DNA of 64,000 bases, taken from the NCBI GenBank assembly GCA_002633005.1, contig NMRA01000666.1, forward strand, positions 62,001-126,000. Direction: 5' to 3'. Below the pieces are notes generated by a model, which worked only from the letters and a program-made list of their open reading frames with translations, ran no database searches and had not been told where the DNA came from. The DNA comes from Phoronis australis (Eukaryota; Phoronida; Phoronidae). The translations under genes and the position numbers were made by a program. The first letter of the stretch is position 1. Every line of letters starts with the position of its first letter. Below are positions 36,301-48,649 of the stretch, in pieces.

Positions 36301-39300
36301 AATCACCTAATTCTTGTAGGGTAGACCAACATGTTTCGTGCTTTCGATTAAATTTCTTATAAGAGTAATTGGATCATGGTTAGGTAATAATTTCCAAAGA
36401 CGTGAACCAAGTTGGGCACCAGACTGAAAAATTTGATAAAGGTTGAGACCATTAGTGTATAGCCATGGTTGATATGACAATTCAATCACAAACTGAGCAT
36501 GGTGGCTGAAATTTGAGCGTGGTGGTCAAATTGAGCATGGAAGCCCAGAATGCAAAAAACCTCTAGCGAGAATTGTAGAGATTGGGTCTTGAGTTTCTTT
36601 TTGTTCAAGTCACACCTACGAACAGCTACATGCAGAAAACATGAGCATTTGCTACAAGTCAAGTTTGATCTGTGAGTACACGCTTCACATGAATAAATAG
36701 AAAAAGAATGTTTGAGTTTCAAGCACCGAAAGCAGTAATTTACTACTTAAACAAATTTCTACAACGGTGTTTTTACCAGCACCGTGTCAGGGATACCTGA
36801 GAGTGAACATGAGGTGGCGCTGCTCCCTTCCAGGCCCCGCCTTCGTACTTGAACTTGGCCGGTGGATTGTAATTGGATTTGTACTCCGTTTTCCACTTTC
36901 TGTGAAAGAAATGCAGCTTCAGTAACAAGAATGACAACCGGGGGCAGCTCTCACAACAATTTTAGAAAACAATCATCACTCTAACCACTTCCTCTATCGT
37001 ATGGCAATTCTTCACCTATCTAGCAAATACTATGGAGGACGAATTCTATAATTGTAAAAATTGTCCACTAAAATAAAGATTTAGAGAACAGCTACGTAAT
37101 TATGATTTTGTACATGAACATGTCAATTTCAATATGGGGTGGAAAATATGTTGCAAACATTTTATGTCTTGTCAGCACGCCACCTGTTGGTTGTGTGATG
37201 CGGCCAACAGATGGTGTGCTGACAAGACTATGATTTTGGTTAGTATGTAAAGTAATCAGCCTTTGAAAAATGCCCACGGACTGTTCACACACAGGCACTG
37301 CATTTTACATTCACGGTTTTCTTTTCTTTACAAAAACAACGTTCACATGCTTGTGCAGATGAGACATCTAATCAGAGAGTAACATGGTCACATCAATAGA
37401 CTTGAAATTGCCAGGTCATGTGATGTGGTCATGTGACCTTGATGACGTACGTACTTTATTCAAGCAAATAGTAACAGAGTCAACAATATTACTTAAAGAA
37501 GCATTATTAGCGGGAAAAGAGAGTTCTAAAATCAGCTTCAGTGTGAAATTGAACCTGGCTGGATCCCATGGTCATAGCCTAATGCTGTACAGGCAGAGTT
37601 AAATCCCAGTCCATAAATGATAAGAGTACTTTAAGCGTATTTAACTGGTGTCATCATCTCCCCTGATTTCACCAACTGCTTGGCAGGCAACAACAATTGG
37701 TGATTCGTAATAAAATTACAATTACACCACGAATTTTGCCGTTTTATACCTCTGTCAAAGTGAATAATTTCAAGAAGTCTATCTCATCCAATAATAAGCC
37801 CAAAAATTTGTCTTTCCGCCATCACACCAATAATGCCTCTTATAGATAATAATTGTTTTAACACCTCACAGACCTGTGCTTGCCATGTGGTGCATGGAAC
37901 TTGAGGGGATTTTGAGCCTCCTTAATCAGACGTCGCTCTTCCTCAGACCTTGGCACAAGCTCTGCCTCACTCTTGCTCCTCTTCAACTGTGAAAAAGTAG
38001 ACGACATCCCGTGACCCACACATTCAACGTGGCAAATACCAATTTGAACACTTTTAACTTTATAGCTAAACTCTTGTTTTTTTTTGGATGAAAAGATATT
38101 AACTAAGGTTTAGTTTTTAAAATAACTGCGCAATTTTTCAAAATTTGGCGATGTTTTGAGGAACAAAACTGTGACAATTAGTTCTTTTAGACTAGGACAC
38201 GTTTCAACTTGGGCTAACTTTCTACAAAATCTCGACAAAAATGTTGCGAGACGCACTCCGTGAAAATCGCAACAATATACCTCGAAGTATATTTAAAAAA
38301 ACAGAGCACAATAGCTTCACTTTAAAACTCTGCCTAAATTCCGATAGAAATGTCAATTTACAGCCACAAAAGTTTGACTTAACTGATAAAAGTGTGATAG
38401 TCTAATAGAGTTCAGTGAAAGTCTGTCTAGTTTATTTTGAAAACTACTGCATAGAGAGCTTGATTTGAGAGTGATACAGAAGCTGAGAAACCTGGGGCTA
38501 CCATTAATTTTCGAAACATCTTCATCTAGCGCTAATCCTAATATTCCAAGTTACAACAAAATTACGAAGCAACTAGAACAAGGAAAATTAGATGTAATTT
38601 ATAGGGCATCAGCCGGTAAAGCAGTTTAAAAATATTCTTACCAACATTTTTGGCATGTGCTTTAAAAACTAATGAAGAGATTGATGAATCCAAATTGCAA
38701 AGATGGCACAGCGTTAACACTTCAAATGCCACATCTTCACATCAGGCAATTTAAAGAAGGAAGATCAAGAATAAGGAAATCATTCTCATATCAATATCAT
38801 TTTAATATCAATATCGTTCCAATATCAATATCGTTCTAATATCAATATCGTTCTCATATCAATATCATTCCTATATCAATATCGTTCACATATCAATATC
38901 ATTCTCATATCAATATCATTCTTATATCAGTATCATTCTCACATCAATGTCATTCTATATATCAATAAGACGATCTAATGCTTTAACATATTTTCACAAG
39001 TGGGGTTTATCAATGTTTACCTTTGCATTTGTGGCACTGTTATTAATGTTTTCCTGGACTGGCTTGGAGTACAAATGCCATGGCCTGAACTGTCGATTGT
39101 ACTCGGTTTCCTTGGAGAACAGGTCGGACTTACTGGGGCTAAGGTTGGAGTGGGAGCCGTAGACCACCTGAGCAATGAAACAGAGACAATAGAAAACTCT
39201 AATCAATTGAGGATGTAAAAATAACAAACAAGGGAAACTTCATCTTTCATTTTTTGTAAATAAAGTCAGAAGCACGAAAAATGTGATTTTTACATTCTAC

Positions 39301-42300
39301 ACTCCAGTTTCCATCTCAGGTTTTTGAGAAATTGTAAAACTTTACAAAAATTGTAGAAGCTTTTGGAAAATGAAATATCATCCTAGTCTTAAATTAGAGT
39401 CATCAAGAAAACCAGACTATTAAGCAGCCTTTACAACATGCTACGCGTATAATAGTATGATCCTTTGTGTATAAGCTCTACACAGCAACTCCATTCAAGT
39501 TTTTAAACCAATGAAGCTAAATTTGTATAATTTTCCTAGAATTCTCTCATAACGCCAACTGTCAAAATCATCAAATCAACACTAAACAACATTTTGGTGA
39601 TTTTATCAGAAACTTGCTTTGTCACTATCAAATCAAACTTCAGAAGTTACCAAAGGATTGCCTTACTGATTTGACTGAAAAATATAGACTAGTTGCGCTT
39701 TCCTTCACAATTTTTGTATAGGACTACGTGTGTACACAGACCACTGAAGGCTGCAGAACAGTATTAATCCCTTGTTTCCTTTACCTCGACAATAATAGCT
39801 TTAAAGGCATTCTCACAATGCCTCGTCACACAGTGCTCACCTCCTCAGCAGTCAAAAGAGGAGCCGAATCTACTGGTCGTTTCCATGAGAACTCTTTCTG
39901 GTATTCCGTTTTCCTTTTCTTGTCCGGCCTAGGAGGAGCAATGCCTGCCCTGTGCTTTAAGGCAAACTCCTGCTGCAAAAAATCACCAGTCACTTTTGAA
40001 ATAGATTAACCCTGAGAAATATTTGCAAAATTTTGTATTATTACATTTTTCATTCCTGAATTAGGCAATACCTGATTAGCATTTACAACTACAATTAAGA
40101 GCTGTCTATCCAAAATCATACTTCAGTATTTTTAAGGCACCTTTCAGTACTTTTGACATGTTTTCCATGTTATTGCGAGAAATAACAAAAACTACTTTTA
40201 GACTAAATTGAAGTCTTCAAACATTCGGTAAACCTCCACTCTCATGCAAGACCAGTCGCAAACTTAGAGGTACACCCACTGCACTGTTACACTACACCAA
40301 GACTTTGCTAGTTCTCAGTTTATTTTCAAAACACTCATGCTGTGATTTCAAGGGAAAACTAAATTCTGAGTTTTGGTAGCCATTGTGTTGCATCCTATAA
40401 GTGCCTTCTGCAGTCACACTGTTGAGAATGACATTTTTGAAGACCCAAATCCACCGTGGACTTACGTGCTGAACGAGAAGTTTATTTTCTTAAAATTCAA
40501 CTTTCAGTCTCGTTTTCTACTCAATTTCAAAGTTTCCCATGACACAGGTACAACAGCTCAATCGTAAAACCTATTTCTAATAGATGGCAAACATGCAGAT
40601 TGACTCGCCAAGTCAGAGTGCAATGCTGGTGCTGATTGGTTTAGAATACTAAGACACAATGCAATAACCGTTACAGAAATGTTAAGACTTGCAGGCGATC
40701 TCATATTTGTTTTTGATGTTAGGGCTCAAAAATGATGCAATACACAATTTTTGCAAATAAAAGTACAAATTCCAAGACTTGACCGCCAGTTACATAAAAC
40801 TGTACTGCTATATTTCCAACAAAATGTACAACAAATAATTTCCAAAAATTTGTATTGTCTAGTCAGCTTTTCAACACTTTGCCATTAGCTCAAAGGACTT
40901 ACCGGTGCCTCTGGTGCTGACTCTGTGACACCCTTGCCGAGGTCTGTCTGGACATACTCATTCATTGATCCTGACCTTTTAGCCTTGATAGCATCCATCA
41001 TCACAGGACCAGGTTTTGGGGGCGGGGCCTTCTTGTTCAAAACTTGAGTCTTGTTGCTGATTAGCTGGTGCTTGGGCTTGACTGACAGGCCAGGTGGATT
41101 TCCACCATCTGGGGCTGAGCTCCTCTGAGAATCGACAGCATTGTTATTTTTGGCGGCATTAGACACAAAAGTCTTGCCGTTCGCTAATTTCCCATTGGTG
41201 TCACTAGTAGTGCCATTTGCACGTGGAGCAGGTTCAGGTAGTGTCTTCGAGTTGCCATTGACTACTTTGCGAGTGTCCTTGAGAATTTTCTGCAAAAGTT
41301 AACTCAGCTTTGGTTGTGAGAGGAACAATTAGTCACAAAACACACTGCTAAGAAATCAAATAAACGAACAAAATGTGATGCACTAAAAATAGGGCTCTAA
41401 GAATATTTGACCAGATTTTACACTAATACATAAAGATGCTTCTACAGAGCTCAAATCACCACAAGACTTTGGTTTGTAAACAAAAGTTAATCAGCACATG
41501 AAAATTAGGCACGATACGACGAACTTAGGTTATCAAATTTCTAATGCTTGACCCTTTACCTTTCGTTCCCCTGGTGATCGTGGGGCAATAGGCGATGGAG
41601 GTCTGTAATTAGTTGTGTCTACTACAGGGGCAGGCTTCAGCCTGTCTTTCTTTTGCACTTTGAACGTCTTTGACTTGGAGTCGCGTTTCTTTTCTTTCTG
41701 TGGCGAGGCATTGTTATTGTTCGCACTTGCCCTGGTTGCCTGTCACAACAGAAATCAATTGAACACTCAAAGAATATTTTTGGTCAAATAAAGCTCTGCA
41801 GAAATATTTCAGATACAAGCTAAACTGCTTTCAACAACAAGCAGAATTAGATTACATCTCCAAAAATGCTTCAGTTGGAAACTTTAGGAGACCATATGAA
41901 ACTATATTTATCAGAGTTTTGCTCAATGGGTTAAAATATCATGTCAAGTTTAATGGCGAAAAGTGTTATTTTAACATCATTTTATTGTTATTCATGGAGA
42001 CTGGTACACAGGTTTGGAGGAACGTTAGTGTGGTAGGCTTGTGCATTACCGTGCAACAGTGCTGTAATTACTCGCAACTAATCACCATAATGCCAAATAG
42101 TGGCTTTGGAAGTAGAGAGGCACTAGGAGCGACTAATTGAAATCAACTATACCACTAGATGGCAGGCAGGTGTTCACCACCACCTATGGTTCATGTTTGA
42201 CTTGAATGAATATTTAAGGCAGTGATACTCTGCAGCAAATCAATTTTATGAAGTTGCAACCGTCATTCTATATAAAGTTCCCACAATGCTGTGCTGCACT

Positions 42301-45300
42301 ATATTCCCGAAGAAATGTCAGTCACAAATTGATTGAGATTCAAATAAATTGCATTTTATCATTGTCAACACGGGTCATCTTGCCAATAAAATTTGAAATA
42401 TTGTCAATCAAAGGCCTTTTCAAGCTCTAAAGAGTAGGATACTAAATGATTGTAACAGGTCGTAGTTTTTGAAGGTGTAATAATGTTGACCAGCATGTCA
42501 AAAGTATTTGACCAAAGCAGACAGCTACATTGAATAATGTTACTTTATTTGGAATACACATATATTATACGCCAACCTAACCTTACCTGATAAGGTGCAG
42601 ATGTCTTATAGACAACATTTGGCGCAAACTTGTTTTGAGCGCCAAGAAGTGTGAAATCGTCAGGCTCGGGATTGGTGAAAAATTTCGTGGTACTTGTCGT
42701 GGTTAGGGGTATCGGCTTCTTTTTGCGCTGGAGCGGAGGTTCAAATACAGGCTCTGTAAGTCATACAGCATCAATTATATAATTCATGATATAACAACCA
42801 ACAGAAGCATCCCAGTATTCTGAGCTGAAGTATGATCAACTAGTACTATCAGTAAGTGAGAACTCCAGGAACCTCAACCCCTACAGGCCCGCGTAGCTAT
42901 AGTAACCAGGTTGTGTTTTCAGTTTTCAAATACTATCTAGGTCAATCAAACGAAATGCACGAAATTAATAACTGAGTTCTGAAAGTAAAGGGCACATCAC
43001 ATGTAAATCATTTTTGGAATGTAACACTAAAACACAGTTCATTGACAGCTAAAACACACAGTGAATGCCCAAAACGCCCTGTGAATGCACTCAGCATTTC
43101 ACTAGGATTATCAGGATAGAAAATGTCAAATTTTCAACTGAATAAAACCACAAATATGCAATTAAATATTGAGTTGGTATTTTGTTCCATAAAATTTGAT
43201 ACCAATCACCGGGGGATTTTGCTTTAATTTTTTAAAAAAAGTAAGCTTTTTACAGTACACATGAAATGATTCAGATAAAATGACACAGAATTTCCCATCG
43301 TGACAGCTGGACACGTGCCAAGTTCAATGACATAGCAGCCTTTTATTGTGATTGTGAATGAAATGGGGTCTTTAGAGAAAGTTAATAAAGTGAACCAGCA
43401 TTCAGTCATTAGAAATTTACTGCAATGAAGGTTCATTGTCAATGAGTCAGGTTACTGACAATGACTCAACTTCCATTGTCAGTCACTATACAATGACTCA
43501 ACTTCCATTGTCAGTCACTTTACAATGTTTATGGACAAGATTGTTGTCAGCCATATTAGCTGTAAAAGGTATGGGTTGTCATCATGACTGCTTTGTCTGA
43601 TTACTTTTATTCTGTTTATTCATTTATTTAATATTGTGATATTTAAAATGAGGGTGGCCTCTTCAGTGATAGCACTGCTTTCCAAGAGGGCCCTCAACAA
43701 GAAAAACAGCAATATAATACAATGAAGTAATAAGACAACAATGAAATATACGTAACAAAGACACAACTAAAACAGGTTGATAATTAAGACAATAACTGAA
43801 TGACAAATAATGGTAAAAATTTAACTAAGACAGATGAAATAAATTTAGAGATGACTCTGGAAAGTGAGAGTATTTACGACAATGAAAAAATGACATGATT
43901 AAGACAGGCAGGGTATAAAAGGTTAAGTAAATTACAGCCACTTTTTAATATTTACTTTAAAGGTAGTAATTGAATTGGACCGTTTAATTTCTGGGCTAAA
44001 AGAATTCCATATTATAGCAGCTGCATAGATAAAAGATAAAACTGTACAGTTTAAGAATGAAATAATTCCATTCGCTAGTTACACACAAGCTTGCTTCAGA
44101 GACTACAGTCTGCCCTTAGCTTGCGCTACATTCGAATACTGAAACATTAATTTCTTGAATTACAATTAGAAATTCAGGCTCTACTCCACAATTACTGAGA
44201 AACGCGAGATACTATGGCATATAAATCCAAATGGAGAATTTGTATACTCTAAGAGGATATAAGGGCATGGTCACGCTAAGGGGCACAAAAGTGTGACATC
44301 AGTGCTTGAAATTCAAATTCAAGCTGGTAGGAAAAAACTAGTGGTTAATTGTAGCTAAATTACTATATTTTCAGTTAATATAAGTGAGAACATAGTTGGA
44401 ATAACACGAATATGAGAAAATTTATGTTTTCCACGAAGTGTATTGCGATAACGGCTGTGATGTTGACATTTTAATCCATACAGTAAGACTATATAAATGT
44501 GGTTCAGAAATAAAATTATGCAGAATTTAGATAGTTCACATACAGTAGTTCTGGATTTTATCAATGAATATATCAATATATACTACAAAAATAAAAAAAT
44601 ATCAATGCAGAGTATGATAACGGCTGTGATGCCCAAAGTGGACATTTTAAGTTTATTTAATTGTCATCGAAACTGTTCTGTCTTGTAAGCCATGTGCAAT
44701 GCACAATAATAACACCTTTAACTTTCTAAAAACANCACAAGCTTGCTTCAGAGACTACAGTCTGCCCTTAGCTTGCGCTACATTCGAATACTGAAACATT
44801 AATTTCTTGAATTACAATTAGAAATTCAGGCTCTACTCCACAATTACTGAGAAACGCGAGATACTATGGCATATAAATCCAAATGGAGAATTTGTATACT
44901 CTAAGAGGATATAAAGGAAATGAGGTGAATGTTGATAGTGCAAGATTCAGACTACGGAATTTTAAGGCTATACTTATGAGTTTACCTGAATAACCAGATG
45001 GGTTCCCTGCCGTGCTTGCAGCCTGCTCCTTTGATGGTGAAAATGATGAACTTTTGTACGAGTCTCTCCATTCATAGCTGCGGTCATACTCTGAGTTTCC
45101 CTATTTAAACATCATAAAAAGGGCAGCTGTGATTTGTCTGAGCAACACACAAACCAGGACACTTTGCCAGAGACCATGTCATATCACATTGCAGTTTCGA
45201 TACCGAACATGACAACTCTAGCCTGTCGTCTATTTTGAAATCCAGCACAAGAGGAACAGTAGTCAAGGATAATGTATTGGGAGGTTGCACCCTCATAAAA

Positions 45301-46328
45301 GGTGTAAACACAAAAATTTGCATCTAATGCACTAAGACTGCTTCACTAGCGAGAAAACCTAGAGAAGCTGAGTGACAGGACAGGTACCCATGGTCTCCTC
45401 ATGGAGGGTAAGTTCTGTACCCGAGCAAACTAAGTTTTGCCAATTAGCATCAATTTCCCATGTGAGGACTCAAATCCGATATTGTGTTGGTAGAATATCT
45501 GCTCCAGCTGGAAAGATTTAAAGATCAGCAGTCAGCATTTAAAGGTTACACTATTGTTCTTGACAAAAGAACATTCGAACTCAACTAGAAATACAGAAGA
45601 AATGCAACCTTGTACCAAATGTTTAAAATGTTATAATTTCTTAAGAAAGGACTAATCTTCCTACACTCCAGAGTTGCTGCATGGAAAGTGGGTAATTAAG
45701 CCAAACTGGGCGCAGCAAAATTCAAACTCAACACAGTGGCGAGTCATAACAGGTTGAGTGGCCAGAATGCTGCACAGCGACAAGTGGCAGTGTATATGTA
45801 CATGTACACAAAAAGTACTTATTCGAAGTGATGTGAATTTAATGATTTCATAGGGCAAAATCCGTAATTTGCAGGAACCTTCTTCTTAGAACTCGCTATG
45901 TACCTGTGCCGTCGGTTGAAAGCTTGGGAACAAACGGATCAGTAGTCCCAGGCCCGCACAACTCCATGCAACACAAACTGAAGTTCAAGTTAACAGGTTA
46001 AGCATTTCGGGGTAGGTATCGAAAAGAGTAGTGATCAGTAGAGTGAACTCAAATTGTGGTGAACGGAGGACCACGGGCTGTAGCTCAGGGCCCCCACACT
46101 TATGGCTAAGCAGCGTTTACTTAGAGCCCCTTTAAAATTAGGCTTGAACCGGCAAAGCAAATGCTATTTGCTAGTAAAAATGCCATTTCTTAGTCGACTT
46201 AGTCCAATACTTCATTGTGTTTTTTATTCGTACACCGATTCTATCCTGAAACATAATTTCTCCACAACTGATTTTAACGATAAATACTGATAAAGTTCAT
46301 TTTAAGTTACCTTAAACCTCACAGGCAT
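27334..46328 (-). CDS. MDM1: MDM1, microtubule-binding centriole protein (18 coding exons, 924 aa)
   Basis: Exons, 5' to 3' on the minus strand: 46311-46328, 44986-45100, 42587-42753, 41560-41739, 40903-41289, 39841-39972, 39021-39167, 37874-37986, 36797-36899, 35958-36187, 34987-35139, 33979-34190, 33382-33489, 32302-32438, 30894-31004, 30195-30360, 28305-28448, 27334-27485. All phases join to a single frame of 2775 nt. MDM1 binds microtubules, sits in centrioles and restrains centriole duplication. It is recognised by the start MPVRFK, four SEY/TEY-x-R-x-F/Y-W repeats (about residues 9, 311, 354 and 424), EYRKRSLGTHFSREH (about 482), GRIPTPELKQTG followed by LDVTTPATGGAILVSP (about 608), and the C-terminus SRRDEFWGKPGATRR. 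Human MDM1 has 714 residues; the extra length is in low-complexity Ser/Pro/Lys-rich exons 4, 5 and 13-17. Exon 15 is placed by splice sites and phase only. Intron 13 has a GC donor. It shares a promoter with LLPH. Confidence 0.93.
27745..28035. mobile_element. MITE, family B copy in MDM1 intron 17
   Basis: Starts CACCCTGTTTAGCTGGCTAA, then AATTAAGCCTATCAGTCTC. It ends CGAAGAGACCAATTATAAG and GGCTTAATTCG, so AATTAAGCC occurs inverted at the two ends. Confidence 0.55.
28953..30096 (-). mobile_element. piggyBac element, internally deleted, in MDM1 intron 16
   Basis: Both flanks are TTAA (28949-28952 and 30097-30100), the obligate piggyBac target. The ends are exact inverted repeats: CCCTTATCCTGC at the left and GCAGGATAAGGG at the right. 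On the minus strand at about 29530-29845 lies a fragment resembling the acidic N-terminus of a piggyBac transposase (TVDQFLEEVFMDSDSE, then in another frame SDGDSDWE and SAILEELPVPEAELG). One frameshift separates the two frames. No catalytic DDD domain fits in the 1144 bp, so this copy cannot move on its own. It has the same orientation as MDM1. Confidence 0.85.
31336..31445. mobile_element. Hairpin MITE, family C copy 1, in MDM1 intron 14
   Basis: The left arm contains TCACTTACAG and ATTTTGAGAACCAGTTT; the right arm contains the inverse (AAACTGGTTCTCAAAAT and CTGTAAGTGA). The loop is about 20 bases. A second copy lies at 60607-60695. Confidence 0.75.
34367..34749. mobile_element. MITE with ~80-bp inverted termini in MDM1 intron 11
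   Basis: The left arm (GACGGATGGTAGCAGA, TTGTCGATGACTGGAGTAT) is repeated inverted at the right (ATACTCCAGTCATCGACAA, TCTGCTACCATCCGTC). The arms extend outward to a TATAGC/GCTATA pair. The interior is about 200 bp and non-coding. TA at the ends would suit a mariner-like origin, but that is a guess. Confidence 0.7.
37166..37228. repeat. 63-bp near-perfect palindrome in MDM1 intron 8
   Basis: GTCTTGTCAGCACGCCACC at the left pairs with GGTGTGCTGACAAGAC at the right. The stem is about 25 bp with two mismatches and a short loop. The TCAGCACGCCACCT core also occurs in the element at 6182-6345. Confidence 0.75.
38781..38966. repeat. 18-bp minisatellite, about ten copies, in MDM1 intron 7
   Basis: The unit is close to ATATCAATATCRTTCYCA. 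Copies differ mainly at the TTCTC/TTCCA positions. Confidence 0.85.
43458..43527. repeat. 32-bp tandem repeat, 2.2 copies, in MDM1 intron 2
   Basis: Unit ACAATGACTCAACTTCCATT followed by GTCAGTCACTAT, repeated almost exactly. Confidence 0.85.
44084..44262. repeat. 179-bp duplicate of 44736-44914, abutting an N
   Basis: The copies match at a constant offset of 652. The second copy begins directly after the single N at 44735. Both lie in MDM1 intron 2. As at 17476-18462, this is probably an assembly join of two haplotypes. Confidence 0.8.
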
Positions 46329-46399
46329 TCTGCAGCTTTGTTTTACAGCTTTTGATACAAAAACATGAAACAATTCCAACCACTGCTGCAGCCAAATCC

Positions 46400-46560
46400 A
46401 CCAACAAGAAGCGTCGTTTCAGTAGTACGCATGCGCACTTCCGATTTCAGTTCAAATATATTACAGGTGGCGCAGTGATCAGATAAACAAACGGAGATTC
46501 CTCGGGGGTCGTGTTGTCATATCTGCCCGGGAGATGTCGCGCGTATCCATCCGGAAGTAG
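46400..46560. promoter_or_regulatory. Bidirectional MDM1/LLPH promoter
   Basis: The MDM1 start codon is at 46328 (-) and the inferred first LLPH exon ends at 46605 (+). Between them lie GCATGCGC (46429-46436), an NRF1-type core, the ETS-type sites ACTTCCG (46437-46443) and CCGGAAGT (46551-46558), and no TATA box in the expected place. This arrangement is typical of divergent housekeeping promoters. Confidence 0.6.
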
Positions 46561-46605
46561 AAAGAACGTGGTTTTTTCGACAGTGGTTGCGTAAGCACTA
46601 AGCAG
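46561..46605 (+). other. LLPH: Inferred non-coding first exon of LLPH (start approximate)
   Basis: CTAAGCAG is followed by a GTAACG donor at 46606. The LLPH start codon follows an acceptor (TATTACAG, ending 49342) by four bases, so a leader exon must lie upstream, and this is the best donor near the promoter. The transcription start itself is not visible. Confidence 0.4.
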
Positions 46606-46790
46606 GTAACGTTATATGCTACAACGATCTGTTTCTTAAATTACCCTTGTCTGTGATGTCTCGTAACATATAGATCTCTGTATTTTAGTGGTTCTTGAAT
46701 TTGGGACAGCCAGTTTGTCTGAATTGTAACCAAAGCGAATCAGGTGACTTAACTCTGGTGATCAGGGCGACTTGATTTTCTGGCCCCGTC

Positions 46791-47678
46791 CACAGTCACC
46801 TTTAAGTAGCTCTCTACAATATAACATATAAAGAGAAAGGTACACAACTGATATTCAATATGGCCGTCTGCCGGCCACTTCCGGAATAACCCAAGCACGT
46901 CAAATCTGAGAGTAATGTAACTCAAACATTTTATCTGCGACAGCAACACGTTCATTGCTTCCATTTGTTGACATCAAAACCAATAAATATCATAAATACC
47001 TCCAGATCTTCCTAGTTCAATCGTCAACATTCACGACAAAGCGAAAAGCAAGAAGGCCTCCTATCAGTTTCGTCTAATGCGCATGCTCATAAGGCCCCTC
47101 GCGACATCTTCAGAGCGCTTACATTCAACTAAAAACAGCAACATTCAGCGAAGAGGCTCTTGACAGTAATTTACATTATTTATATGTTACTCTATGAGCA
47201 CGCTGATTGGGTACAGCAAAAATAGGTCAAACTTTCAAGAGGCCACAGACAACCCTGCTTTTTCACATGCTCATGCGAGGTAGGACGACATATTCGTAAA
47301 TTACTGTTAAGAGCCTCTTCGCTGAATGTTGCTGTTTTTAGTTGATGTAAGCGCTCTGAAGATGTCGCGAGGGGCCTTATGAGCATGCGCATTAGACGAA
47401 ACTGATAGGAGGCCTTCTTGCTTTTCGCTTTGTCGGGAATGTTGACGATTGAACTAGGAAGATCTGGAGGTATTTATGATATTTATTGGTTTTGATGTCA
47501 ACAAATAGAAGCAATGAACGTGTTGCTGTCGCAGATAAAATGTTTGAGTTAAATTACTCTCAGATTTGACGTGCTTGGGTTATTCCGGAAGTGGCCGGCA
47601 AACGGCCATATTGAATATCAGTTGTGTACCTTTCTCTTTATATGTTATATTGTAGAGAGCTACTTAAAGGTGCCTGTG
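46791..47678. repeat. Long foldback: two ~380-bp arms, 98% alike, 121-bp loop
   Basis: Left arm about 46791-47174, right arm about 47296-47678. I count roughly six differences along the arms, so the DNA or RNA could form an almost perfect duplex. Outer ends are CACAG and CTGTG. No clear target duplication and no coding capacity are visible. The loop (47175-47295) is unrelated to the arms. The arms carry ETS-like CACTTCCGG and a TGCGCATGC element like those in the nearby promoter. It lies in the inferred LLPH leader intron. Confidence 0.9.
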
Positions 47679-48649
47679 CTCCGTCGCTCGGCTGGCGAGC
47701 GGGGCTTTGAGACTTGGATATCGCTAGATTAAACCATCAGCCATCAAAGTCACGCTGCTACAAGTACTTTGGTGCATAGAGGTAATTGTTTACAATATGA
47801 CGACATTGATCTACTCACATGATTTTGGTAATTTATGTTTCGATTTTCACAACGTTATCTTTCCAAAAATACGAATGTATCCCCTACCACGTTTCCTCTG
47901 TATTTTATCGTTGAATTTCTTTTCGAACTATTTTCCGATACCGTCATGTTAGCTCTACTCAAGATTACAGCGACACATGTTGTTAATGAATGAAACAGCA
48001 TCATCGATTCTGAATGGTGTTTGCCCGCGCGAGATTCTCACTAATTTCCTAGCTCTTAAACTTATTCTTAATCCTTTTCATTGCAAAAGTCCCAGGTTGC
48101 CAGTCATTTCAGCCCCTCGGTCACAAACCCAACCATCCCAGTCAAACCACCTTTGGAAACAATTGACCAAGACCAGAATAACATACAGAATGGGCGATAA
48201 AAATAATTAAAATAGAAACAGTAAGTCACGACAAACGAATTCGTGTCCACCATTCGAAATTTTAGTGAACAGTTGTACACTAGATGTCGCAAGTGCTTGC
48301 TTAATCTCAAGATCACTTGCGTCATAGAAATCTATTCTAAGTTGAATCACCATTCCAAATTGAAGCACAACAGTATTTCTTCCGAGTATCGGGAAATAGT
48401 GCGAGCAGAAATTTCATGAGAAAATACTAAGGGAACGGGTTAGCAAAAAGTTCTGTGTATGTAAGCCAATGTCGTCATTTTGTAAACAATTACCAGGACA
48501 CCTTAGGAGGCTGTCGATGTCTTTAATTCCTTCCAACTTGAACAAATACTCCCATAATCAAACCTTTTTCGAGCAGTCCTTCGTTTCAGTTGGATTTTGC
48601 CCAAATCGGCAACTGGTCATTTTACATTGCTCGCCCATGGAGATATGAC

